A stretch of DNA of 33,229 nucleotides, taken from contig CAYNFU010000006.1 of the NCBI GenBank assembly GCA_964396785.1, positions 1 through 33,229 of the forward strand, given 5' to 3'. The stretch comes from RBG-16-42-24 sp964396785 (lineage in GTDB: Bacteria; Patescibacteriota; Microgenomatia; UBA8517). Positions within the stretch are counted from its first letter, which is position 1. The number at the start of each line of letters is the position of its first letter. The notes under the pieces are model-generated. The model was not told the origin of the DNA. It did no database searches and was given only the letters and a program-made list of their open reading frames with translations. This document shows positions 8,459-13,621 of the stretch, one piece after another. The position numbers and the translations under genes are program-made.

Positions 8459-9127
8459 TCATTCTAGTTCGGTGACAATCAGAAGGTCAAGGGAAGAAAC
8501 AAGGTCTTCTTTGGAGGTTTTAATTTGAACGTCAATCTTGGCCAATTTCTTAATCAAATTGGCTAACTTTTCTTTGGTAAATTTTTCGGAAGCGCGAGTT
8601 AACTTTAAAATTCTCCATTCTGGATAGTTTAGAGCCTTTGGATTCTCTTTAAGCAAATAAAGGTCACGCAGGTGTCGTGCTAGAAGATGGAGTATTAGCT
8701 CTTCAGGCTCCTTTTCTGAAAGGCTATGAAGGGACGAAAGCGCGTTTTTAGAATTTCTTGGATAAAATGAGTCTAAGAATTTGTAAATAGTTTTGGGAAG
8801 TTTAAATTCTTCAATTTCTGCGTCCGCAGGAATTATCTCTAAAAAACCCTTCGCTAAAAAACCCGTATGGAAGAAAATTAGATTTCCAATTGCCTTTTTA
8901 TTTTTTATTACTATTCCCAAATCCTTCTTAGAAAAACTCGCAGGATTTTCAATTAATATGAGGTTTTCTCCAAAAAGACCTGAGGAAGAAAGTCTTCCCG
9001 CAAATAGTTCCTCGTTAGAAGTTATTTTTTGAATGCTTAAACCTTTCTTTTGAGCTTGGCTAAGAAGCTCTTTGAGGCGGAGTCTTGCCCTAATCTCGTT
9101 ATCCCCGTGAATTACAAATATCTTCAT
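8459..9127 (-). CDS. holA: DNA polymerase III delta subunit, short form
   Basis: The clamp-loader delta subunit opens the beta clamp during replication. At 222 aa it is far below the usual ~340. The N-terminal HGDNEIRARLRLKELL and LFGENLILIENPASF segments correspond to the start of delta. The C-terminal helical collar has the family pattern LARHLRDLYLLKE ... KIDVQIKTSKEDLVSSLDLLI. What is missing is roughly the middle AAA+ lid region. Full-length homologues of this short type are plausible in reduced CPR genomes, and no frameshift or inner stop is visible. It overlaps the upstream metallopeptidase-like gene as ATGA (9124-9127), so the two are translationally coupled. The family call is good; whether the short form performs all delta functions is open. 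Confidence 0.78.
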   Translation of the reverse strand: MKIFVIHGDNEIRARLRLKELLSQAQKKGLSIQKITSNEELFAGRLSSSGLFGENLILIENPASFSKKDLGIVIKNKKAIGNLIFFHTGFLAKGFLEIIPADAEIEEFKLPKTIYKFLDSFYPRNSKNALSSLHSLSEKEPEELILHLLARHLRDLYLLKENPKALNYPEWRILKLTRASEKFTKEKLANLIKKLAKIDVQIKTSKEDLVSSLDLLIVTELE

Positions 9128-9537
9128 TTTAAGTTTCTTAAGTATTGTGCGACTAATATTTCAAGCTTCTTATGAAAGCTTCTGGGCCCACGTCGTATGT
9201 GCGGTGCAAGTGCCCCTGAAAAATTCCTGGGAATATGATTAATTTCGTGGAGTAATACTTTGTCTTTTTCAAGCTCGGTTAGTCTATCATATTTTTCGGA
9301 AATGACTTCAATAATGTAGGCGGGGGTTACACCGAGGACGTCTTGCCAAATTCTTGATAATCCCCAGATTCTGGCAATTGCACGGGTTTTGGCATTTTCT
9401 GAGCGAAGGCAATAAACTCTTGAAGTAATAACCCAGGATAATCCTATTGATGAAGTAAGCTTTAATAGCCTCTTTTTAACATCCGGTGCAGGCTTCCAAA
9501 AAATATTATTCTTATGAAGCCTTGTAAACTTCTGCAC
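9124..9537 (-). CDS. Putative metallopeptidase (phage-metallopeptidase-like, HExxH)
   Basis: A 137-aa protein resembling the small putative metallopeptidase family annotated from phages, archaea and CPR bacteria. It has an N-terminal WKPAPDV, an RAIARIWGLSRIWQ block, and the zinc motif HEINH (H97, E98, H101) followed by IPRNFSGALAPHIRR with a possible third ligand at H113 or H122. No signal peptide or membrane segment is present, so it should be cytoplasmic. The start chosen is GTG at 9537, because GGAGG lies 9 nt upstream (9551-9547) inside the end of the preceding gene. TTG at 9558 is the alternative. It overlaps both neighbours. The substrate is unknown; position before holA and after ruvC suggests only shared housekeeping expression. 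Confidence 0.72.
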   Translation of the reverse strand: MQKFTRLHKNNIFWKPAPDVKKRLLKLTSSIGLSWVITSRVYCLRSENAKTRAIARIWGLSRIWQDVLGVTPAYIIEVISEKYDRLTELEKDKVLLHEINHIPRNFSGALAPHIRRGPRSFHKKLEILVAQYLRNLK

Positions 9538-9766
9538 CTTCTTTGACCTCCGAATCAACTTTTAATCCCACAATATCTCCTTTTTTAGCAGAATCTTTTT
9601 TTTCATGCTCAACCTGCATCGAAGAAACTGTTTGAGAGAAAAGATCCTCCCCTCCCCTAGCGAATTTGATTTTGTCCCCAACAGCCAAATCACCAGAAAG
9701 ATCGAGTACAGCAACGCCAATTTTATCGTAATAATGAGTAATTTTTCCTACTTTGTAATCGGCCAT
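9512..9766 (-). CDS. Small EF-Tu domain 2-like beta-barrel protein
   Basis: An 84-aa protein made entirely of a translation-factor domain-2-like barrel: KVGKITHYYDKIGVAVLDL, then GDLAVGDKIKF, a VSSMQVEH strand, KKGDIVGLKV and EGAEVYKAS. There is no GTPase domain. Stand-alone proteins of this kind occur in archaea and CPR bacteria, and their role is not established. The open frame continues to 9799, but ATG at 9766 is preceded by GGAGGTG about 8 nt upstream, encoded in the last codons of ruvC, and starts with MADYKVG as the fold needs. It lies 5 nt after the ruvC stop and overlaps the metallopeptidase start by 26 bp. Confidence 0.75.
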   Translation of the reverse strand: MADYKVGKITHYYDKIGVAVLDLSGDLAVGDKIKFARGGEDLFSQTVSSMQVEHEKKDSAKKGDIVGLKVDSEVKEGAEVYKAS

Positions 9767-9771
9767 AATTT

Positions 9772-10263
9772 TCACCTCCCTCCAGTAAAAACATGACACA
9801 AAGCGATAGCCAGCGCATCTGCTTCATTGTCAAAATGGGTTTTCTTTCCCTTCTTACTTCTTATTCTAGCACCTAGGTGCACCCTTAAGGCCCTCTGCAT
9901 AGCTTTCTTGTCGGCCCGTCCGTCTCCTGCAACGACTTTTTTGATTGTACCAGGGGCGTATTCGGAAACTTCAACTTTTGACTTAGCCGCGGCAAGAAGT
10001 ATTACACCTTGTGCCTGTCCTATACTAATGGCGGTTTTTGCGTTGGTCGCAAAGAAGATTTTTTCAATTGCCAATACGTCTGGCGAGAATTTTCGAAGGA
10101 GTTCCAGTATCTCGGAGTAAATAATATCAAGCCTTTTACCAGTAACACCGTTTTTCTCTGTTTCAATAAGTCCCCAATCAATAACCTCAAATCCTGTTTT
10201 TAATTTTTTTATTACGCCGAATCCGGTTGTAGCAGTCCCTGGATCTATTCCCAAAACCAACAT
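9772..10263 (-). CDS. ruvC: Crossover junction endodeoxyribonuclease RuvC
   Basis: A 163-aa RNase H-fold resolvase that cuts Holliday junctions with RuvAB. GIDPG with D7, AIEKIFF with E67, the ATTGFGVI strand, the DNA-binding VAGDGRADKKAMQ segment and the C-terminal HFDNEADALAIALCH are clear. In that last motif D149 matches E. coli D141, but the position three residues before it (E. coli D138) is N146, with Asp at 145 instead. Thermus RuvC carries His at this place, so activity is still possible. A TATAAT box at 10269-10274 sits 5 nt before the ATG, suggesting a leaderless mRNA as well as read-through from upstream. The last codons GGA GGG AGG TGA double as the next gene's ribosome binding site. 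Confidence 0.92.
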   Translation of the reverse strand: MLVLGIDPGTATTGFGVIKKLKTGFEVIDWGLIETEKNGVTGKRLDIIYSEILELLRKFSPDVLAIEKIFFATNAKTAISIGQAQGVILLAAAKSKVEVSEYAPGTIKKVVAGDGRADKKAMQRALRVHLGARIRSKKGKKTHFDNEADALAIALCHVFTGGR

Positions 10264-10268
10264 AGCAT

Positions 10269-10274
10269 ATTATA
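10269..10274 (-). promoter_or_regulatory. -10 box in front of ruvC
   Basis: A perfect TATAAT on the minus strand lies between the DUF5652-like stop and the ruvC ATG, 5 nt before the start codon. Transcription 6-7 nt downstream would begin at or inside the ATG, giving a leaderless message. No good -35 box is visible. Confidence 0.4.
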
Positions 10275-10490
10275 TTACTTCTTTCCCTTTTTCTGGAAGA
10301 AAGCGAGATAAATAATCTCAAGAACCCCTATTGTGCTTAATACCAAAAGTGCAACAAACCAATATTTTTGATTATTCTTAGCACTTTTCCAAAGAGCCAA
10401 ACCTTTCCAAAAAAGAGTCCAGACAAGTGCGACTATAATAAGAAGTTTGGGAAGATCCGCTATTGGCCCAAGCAGTAGCTCTTTATACAT
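10275..10490 (-). CDS. DUF5652-like two-helix membrane protein
   Basis: A 71-aa small membrane protein with hydrophobic segments at about 15-33 and 43-65 around a conserved-looking WTLFWKGLALWKSAKNNQKYW stretch, and a basic tail (QKKGKK). It resembles the DUF5652 family common in CPR genomes; its function is unknown. The tryptophan and positively charged linker suggest an interfacial hairpin with both ends on one side of the membrane. Its ATG has one of the strongest ribosome binding sites in the window (GGAGGTGA, 10502-10495, about 6 nt before the start). It lies directly downstream of the structured RNA element at 10529-10718, so it is the candidate target if that element is a cis-regulatory leader. 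Confidence 0.75.
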   Translation of the reverse strand: MYKELLLGPIADLPKLLIIVALVWTLFWKGLALWKSAKNNQKYWFVALLVLSTIGVLEIIYLAFFQKKGKK

Positions 10491-10528
10491 AGGTAATCAC
10501 CTCCAATTAATATTACATAAAAAGAGCA

Positions 10529-10718
10529 GGGCGGGTCTAGAGTCGAAGGATTTTGGTGTTGAAGAGGCGAGGTACCTCCCATCCTTCGATCTATTGCTGA
10601 CCCGCCCTGAACGCCCTATAACCAGGGTTGCAGACTTGCCGCTTGTGTTTGGCTACTGCTCTTTACCCCTGGTTCGGCCAGTTGTATTCACCCGCGGAGA
10701 GTTTCCTTGGGTCTGGCC
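10529..10718 (-). ncRNA. Unassigned structured RNA element (three consecutive hairpins)
   Basis: A non-coding stretch between tRNA-Met and the DUF5652-like gene. Read on the minus strand it has: hairpin C, stem 10676-10681 with 10713-10718 (GGCCAG/CTGGCC) continued by 10690-10693 with 10709-10712; hairpin B, 10620-10627 with 10667-10674 (8 bp) plus inner 10630-10633 with 10656-10659; and rod A, pairing 10529-10537 with 10599-10607, 10538-10541 with 10590-10593 and 10543-10551 with 10581-10589. Rod A has 22 Watson-Crick pairs broken by one 1-nt and one 5-nt bulge, with a 29-nt apical loop. A U-run (TGCTCTTTTT) follows the rod, like a terminator. The tail 10521-10529 can instead pair with 10656-10664 in hairpin B. 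I could not match it to RNase P, tmRNA, SRP or 6S RNA. Confidence 0.6.
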
Positions 10719-10720
10719 TA

Positions 10721-10792
10721 AACCAACGGGAGGATTCGAACCTCCAACCTCCAGGCTATGAACCTGGCGCTCTTCCATTGAGCTACGTTGGT
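10721..10792 (-). tRNA. tRNA-Met (CAU), elongator-type
   Basis: A complete 72-nt cloverleaf: acceptor ACCAACG with CGTTGGT, D-stem GCTC/GAGC, anticodon stem CCAGG/CCTGG with loop TTCATAG (anticodon CAU), T-stem GGAGG/CCTCC with loop TTCGAAT. The paired 1-72 position and the lack of three G-C pairs at the base of the anticodon stem argue against an initiator. A lysidine-modified tRNA-Ile2 with the same CAU anticodon cannot be excluded. The discriminator base reads U, which is unusual, and CCA is not encoded. It is followed 2 nt later by the first hairpin of the structured element. Confidence 0.9.
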
Positions 10793-10801
10793 ACGAAACC
10801 A

Positions 10802-10873
10802 TGAGCCGTGAGGGACTCGAACCCCCGACCTACGCCTTTTCATGGCGTTGCACAACCACTGTGCTTACGGCTC
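10802..10873 (-). tRNA. tRNA-Phe (GAA)
   Basis: A complete 72-nt cloverleaf: acceptor GAGCCGT with ACGGCTC, discriminator A, D-stem GCAC/GTGC, anticodon stem ACGCC/GGCGT with loop ATGAAAA (anticodon GAA), T-stem GGGGG/CCCTC with loop TTCGAGT. CCA is not encoded. Position 8 reads A instead of the near-universal U. A consensus-like promoter (TTGACT, 17 bp, TAAAAT) lies just upstream. tRNA-Met follows after 9 nt, so the pair is probably co-transcribed. Confidence 0.93.
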
Positions 10874-10888
10874 TAAGACAGAACTGAT

Positions 10889-10917
10889 ATTTTATTTTGA
10901 GCTTGTAAAAAAGTCAA
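10889..10917 (-). promoter_or_regulatory. Promoter of tRNA-Phe/tRNA-Met transcript
   Basis: On the minus strand TTGACT (10917-10912), a 17-bp spacer and TAAAAT (10894-10889) lie 15 nt before tRNA-Phe and immediately after the SurA-like stop codon. The same two hexamers with the same spacing precede tRNA-Asp. This promoter could also feed the structured element, the DUF5652-like gene and ruvC. Confidence 0.7.
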
Positions 10918-10918
10918 G

Positions 10919-11545
10919 CTAGAATGTTACGAAGTAGTTTATTGAGGCACTCGCTTTCAAATCCGTAATCCAGCTTTGGTACGCGGAAGAGAGTTTAGTT
11001 TGGGCCAGTTGATTTCTTATTTCACCGGAAACGTCTTCGAGTTTAGCTCCATCGTCAAAAAGCTCCTTATTTTTATCGAAATAGTCATTTACCTCCTCCT
11101 CGGTTACTGCAATTTTATCTGCGAGTATTCTTTCAACTGTCTTTTGAATCTTTATCTGTTCAATTAGGTCATTTTTCGACTGGTTTTGGAGAGCTAGGGC
11201 TTCGTCGAGAGTCATACCTTGCTTACTCACAATATCGTTGATCCTTGAGAGTTCCTGATCAAGTTCTTCCTGCGAAACTGTAACTCCTTTTTTCCTTGCC
11301 TCCTGAAAGATGAGAGATTTAACGACCAAATTGTCTAAAGTCTCGCTGCCACCTTGCTTTTCAAGTTCACGAACTACGGCAAGGCGACTTATCGGCGTTC
11401 CATTAACAAGTGCCACAACAAATAATCCACGTCCTAGATATCCCAATGCTGCTACTCCCAGAACTGCCGCAATTAAAATAGCTTTCTTTTTGTCGAAGGA
11501 GTTTATATTAGAAAGAAATTGCTTCTTTAGTTTCTTTATATTCAT
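10919..11545 (-). CDS. SurA N-terminal-like membrane-anchored chaperone
   Basis: A 208-aa protein with a basic N-terminus (KKLKKQF), one membrane segment or uncleaved signal at about 22-46, and then a SurA N-domain-like region (VNGTPISRLAVVRELEKQGG, LDNLVVKSLIFQEARKKGVTVSQEELDQEL). The helical remainder includes VTEEEVNDYFDKNKELF, where a parvulin PPIase domain would normally begin, but no parvulin domain follows. It therefore looks like a holdase anchored outside the cytoplasmic membrane. PrsA or trigger-factor-like relatives are the alternative reading. The ATG overlaps the SOD stop as ATGA (11542-11545), so it is translationally coupled to SOD. It is the last coding gene before the tRNA promoter. 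Confidence 0.78.
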   Translation of the reverse strand: MNIKKLKKQFLSNINSFDKKKAILIAAVLGVAALGYLGRGLFVVALVNGTPISRLAVVRELEKQGGSETLDNLVVKSLIFQEARKKGVTVSQEELDQELSRINDIVSKQGMTLDEALALQNQSKNDLIEQIKIQKTVERILADKIAVTEEEVNDYFDKNKELFDDGAKLEDVSGEIRNQLAQTKLSSAYQSWITDLKASASINYFVTF

Positions 11546-12162
11546 TTTGTTTTTTTCTTTTGCGCTGCGCTATATAAGTTTTCTACCTCTTCCCAATTTA
11601 CCACATTCCACCAAGCATCGATATATTCGGCACGTCTATTCTGATACCGAAGATAATATGCGTGCTCCCAAACGTCAAGGGCTAAAATGGGAGTTAAACC
11701 TGAGGAAAGAGGAGATTCCTGGTTAGGGGTATCTATTATCTCAAGTTTCTTGCCGTGAACGACGAGCCAAGCCCAACCACTCCCAAACCTCCCCATAGCG
11801 GTTGCGCTAAATTCTTCCTGAAATTCTTTAAAGTCTTTGAAATTTTTTTTGATCAAGGACATGAGAAGATGGGATGGAGTTTTTGCAGGCTTTGGAGTCA
11901 TTAATTTCCAAAAGAGTGAATGGTTTGCGTGACCCCCACCTTGATTTTTAACTTTTGTCTGCAGTTCTTCAGGGACTTTCTTGAGATTTGAAATGAGTTC
12001 AAAAATGTCCATATTTAGTAGATCTTCCTTTCCTTTTAGTGCGTCATTCAAGTTTTGAACATAGGCCGCGTGATGTTTTGTGTGGTGAATGCGCATAGTT
12101 TCAGTATCAATGAATGGTTCAAGCGCCGCGTAGTCGTAGGGAAGAGGGGGAAGGCTAAACAT
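11542..12162 (-). CDS. sodA: Superoxide dismutase, Fe/Mn family
   Basis: Converts superoxide to hydrogen peroxide and oxygen. It is 206 aa and full length, without a signal peptide. Metal ligands fit H26 in IHHTKHH, H81 in GGHANHSLFW, and D163 and H167 in ALDVWEHAYY. GGGHANHS and the downstream NQ pair (147-148) point to the Mn-type or cambialistic branch rather than classic Fe-SOD. It lies 2 nt after a small membrane protein gene and overlaps the SurA-like gene by 4 bp. Its presence suggests the cell meets oxygen even if its metabolism is fermentative. Metal preference cannot be decided from the sequence alone. Confidence 0.94.
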   Translation of the reverse strand: MFSLPPLPYDYAALEPFIDTETMRIHHTKHHAAYVQNLNDALKGKEDLLNMDIFELISNLKKVPEELQTKVKNQGGGHANHSLFWKLMTPKPAKTPSHLLMSLIKKNFKDFKEFQEEFSATAMGRFGSGWAWLVVHGKKLEIIDTPNQESPLSSGLTPILALDVWEHAYYLRYQNRRAEYIDAWWNVVNWEEVENLYSAAQKKKTK

Positions 12163-12164
12163 AA

Positions 12165-12560
12165 TTACGAATCTCCGCTCACAACTTCTCCGTCTTTGGT
12201 TTTTAATTTAACGACTACTGGTCTTGCAAGCATCGCCCCGAGGGAGCCAATCTTATAACCCACACTAGCTATAAAGCCCATTAAAAGAAGGTGTGCCATT
12301 GTGTTTGAGGTTTTATTTAATATGTCAGCCGGAATGAGTTCCAGCTTTGGTGCCTGCCCAGAGGCTTTGAGGGCTTCTCTGGCTTCAGGAGGAGCGTCGC
12401 TGCCTATCAGGTTTGACGCGTCAAGAGAAATTGCCGGAAAGGAAAAAAGGTTAACCGGCTCCATCTTGCCCGAAAATACGCTAAATACAGAGAATGCAGC
12501 TAGAATAATTATTACAATTCCCACTATTAAAAGAACAAATCCCGATGCTTTTTCAGTCAT
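12165..12560 (-). CDS. Small membrane protein of unknown function
   Basis: A 131-aa protein I do not recognise. It has a hydrophobic segment at about 8-30, an extracytoplasmic-looking stretch of about 55 residues rich in Pro, Ala and Ser (PEAREALKASGQAPKLELIP), a second membrane segment at about 88-110 (AHLLLMGFIASVGYKIGSLG), and a short charged C-terminal tail. It is the first gene of a probable unit with SOD (2 nt) and the SurA-like protein. On the minus strand a TAATAT box at 12572-12567 lies 6 nt before the ATG, which suggests a leaderless message starting here. No catalytic motif is visible. Confidence 0.65.
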   Translation of the reverse strand: MTEKASGFVLLIVGIVIIILAAFSVFSVFSGKMEPVNLFSFPAISLDASNLIGSDAPPEAREALKASGQAPKLELIPADILNKTSNTMAHLLLMGFIASVGYKIGSLGAMLARPVVVKLKTKDGEVVSGDS

Positions 12561-12566
12561 ACATTT

Positions 12567-12572
12567 ATATTA
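12567..12572 (-). promoter_or_regulatory. -10 box before the SOD unit
   Basis: TAATAT on the minus strand ends 6 nt before the ATG at 12560, the same geometry as in front of polX and the FNR gene. No convincing -35 box is seen. Confidence 0.3.
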
Positions 12573-13211
12573 CACAAATTTTCTATTTTTTAGAAGTACT
12601 CTCAAGAGTGATACAGAAGTATCTTCCCCGTGGCCGCAAAAAAGTTTGGTTCTTGCTGGAAGTTTTAGAATTTTGTCTACGCTTTTTAAAAGCTTGTCTT
12701 TTTCAGAGTATGAAAAATCGTACCTTCCAATACTCCCGTCTGAAAACACTAGGTCCCCGGAAAAACACAAATTATCCTTCTTCGAATATAAGATTATGCT
12801 CCCCGGAGTGTGCCCTGGAGTCTCAAGGACTGCTAAGGAAGATTGCCCTAGAACTATTTTGTCTCCATTTTTTAAGGATCTTCCTATTTTTGGAGGAATG
12901 TCTTCCGCATTTCCTGTAAATCGAAAGGATGAATCCTGCATTTTATCCAGTAGAAACTCGTCTTTTTTGTTCATCTCAAAGGGGATCTTAAGTGTTAGGG
13001 CAAGGTGGGTTCCCGCTAGAATATGGTCGAAATGCCCATGCGTGGCTACAATCGCAATTGGTATTATTTCTTTTTCAGTAAGCTCCTTCGTAATAAATTC
13101 CCCGGAGTCGGAAGGGTCGACTATAATTCCTTGCCTTCCCGATTTGTCATAAACTAAAAAGCAATTAGTCGAAAGGGCTCCCAGAGTTAATTTAACTACG
13201 CCAATAGCCAT
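12570..13211 (-). CDS. MBL-fold metallo-hydrolase (glyoxalase II-like)
   Basis: A 213-aa cytoplasmic hydrolase of the metallo-beta-lactamase superfamily. Zinc ligands are seen in THGHFDH (H58, H60, D62, H63), PGHTPGS (H134), FSGDLVF (D153) and CGHGEDT (H194), the full seven-residue set of the glyoxalase II/YcbL group. It lacks the C-terminal substrate domain of true GloB, so the substrate may be a thioester or another small ester. It lies between rplS (44 nt upstream) and the SOD unit. Function beyond hydrolase is not determinable. Confidence 0.88.
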   Translation of the reverse strand: MAIGVVKLTLGALSTNCFLVYDKSGRQGIIVDPSDSGEFITKELTEKEIIPIAIVATHGHFDHILAGTHLALTLKIPFEMNKKDEFLLDKMQDSSFRFTGNAEDIPPKIGRSLKNGDKIVLGQSSLAVLETPGHTPGSIILYSKKDNLCFSGDLVFSDGSIGRYDFSYSEKDKLLKSVDKILKLPARTKLFCGHGEDTSVSLLRVLLKNRKFV

Positions 13212-13255
13212 TAGGTCAAAATAAGCCTAAGTAAATATAAAAGCTTCTTTTCTCT

Positions 13256-13615
13256 TTAGTTTTTAGCCTTTTTATTTTTTAAGGAGGCTCTCGCGTAAAT
13301 TTGCTCTACTTCTTTAGGAGACTTATCCCGTAGGAAAAAAAGTTTAGCCCTGCGTACACCGGCAGTACCCTTTTTAATAACCTCTATTTTTTCTATGGTT
13401 GGAGCTTCGAGGGGAAAAATCTTTTCTATTCCTACCTTTGCCTCCCCAATTCTCCTTACAATGAAGGAGTGATTTCCGGCCTCTCCCCGAATAGAAATAA
13501 CCAATCCTTCAAAAATTGTATTTCTTTCCTTTGCACCCTCTTTAATTCTTTGACTAACACGAATTTTGTCTCCGACCCCGAATTCAACGTCTTTATGTCT
13601 AAAAGTTAGCGCCAT
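13256..13615 (-). CDS. rplS: Ribosomal protein bL19
   Basis: A 119-aa protein of the large ribosomal subunit at the subunit interface. The family pattern is complete: FGVGDKIRVSQRIKEGAKERNTIFEG is followed by FIVRRIGEAKVGIEKIFPLEAPTIEKIEV and the VRRAKLFFLRDKS block near the end. The C-terminus is lysine-rich. It lies 6 nt after dnaE. In most bacteria rplS is near trmD and rimM, so its placement directly behind dnaE is a lineage-specific arrangement. It has no visible Shine-Dalgarno and is probably translated from the dnaE transcript. Confidence 0.95.
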   Translation of the reverse strand: MALTFRHKDVEFGVGDKIRVSQRIKEGAKERNTIFEGLVISIRGEAGNHSFIVRRIGEAKVGIEKIFPLEAPTIEKIEVIKKGTAGVRRAKLFFLRDKSPKEVEQIYARASLKNKKAKN

Positions 13616-13621
13616 AAGTGC

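Noticed and set aside
377..8528. Long open frames on the plus strand opposite the carbon cluster (for example 7377-7907)
   Set aside because: They are antisense shadows of well-recognised genes and have no family resemblance, promoter or ribosome binding site.
10529..10607. T-box riboswitch, because the apical loop contains GGGAGGTACCTCG, reminiscent of the T-box GGTGGTACCGCG
   Set aside because: The UGGN bulge that pairs with the tRNA 3' end is not formed, no stem I specifier loop is visible, and the downstream gene is not an aminoacyl-tRNA synthetase or amino acid gene.
10529..10718. RNase P RNA, tmRNA or SRP RNA
   Set aside because: The conserved GAGGAAAGUCC core of RNase P, the tRNA-like ends and tag frame of tmRNA and the GGAAGG...AGCAGCC loop of SRP RNA were not found, and the element is too short for the first two.
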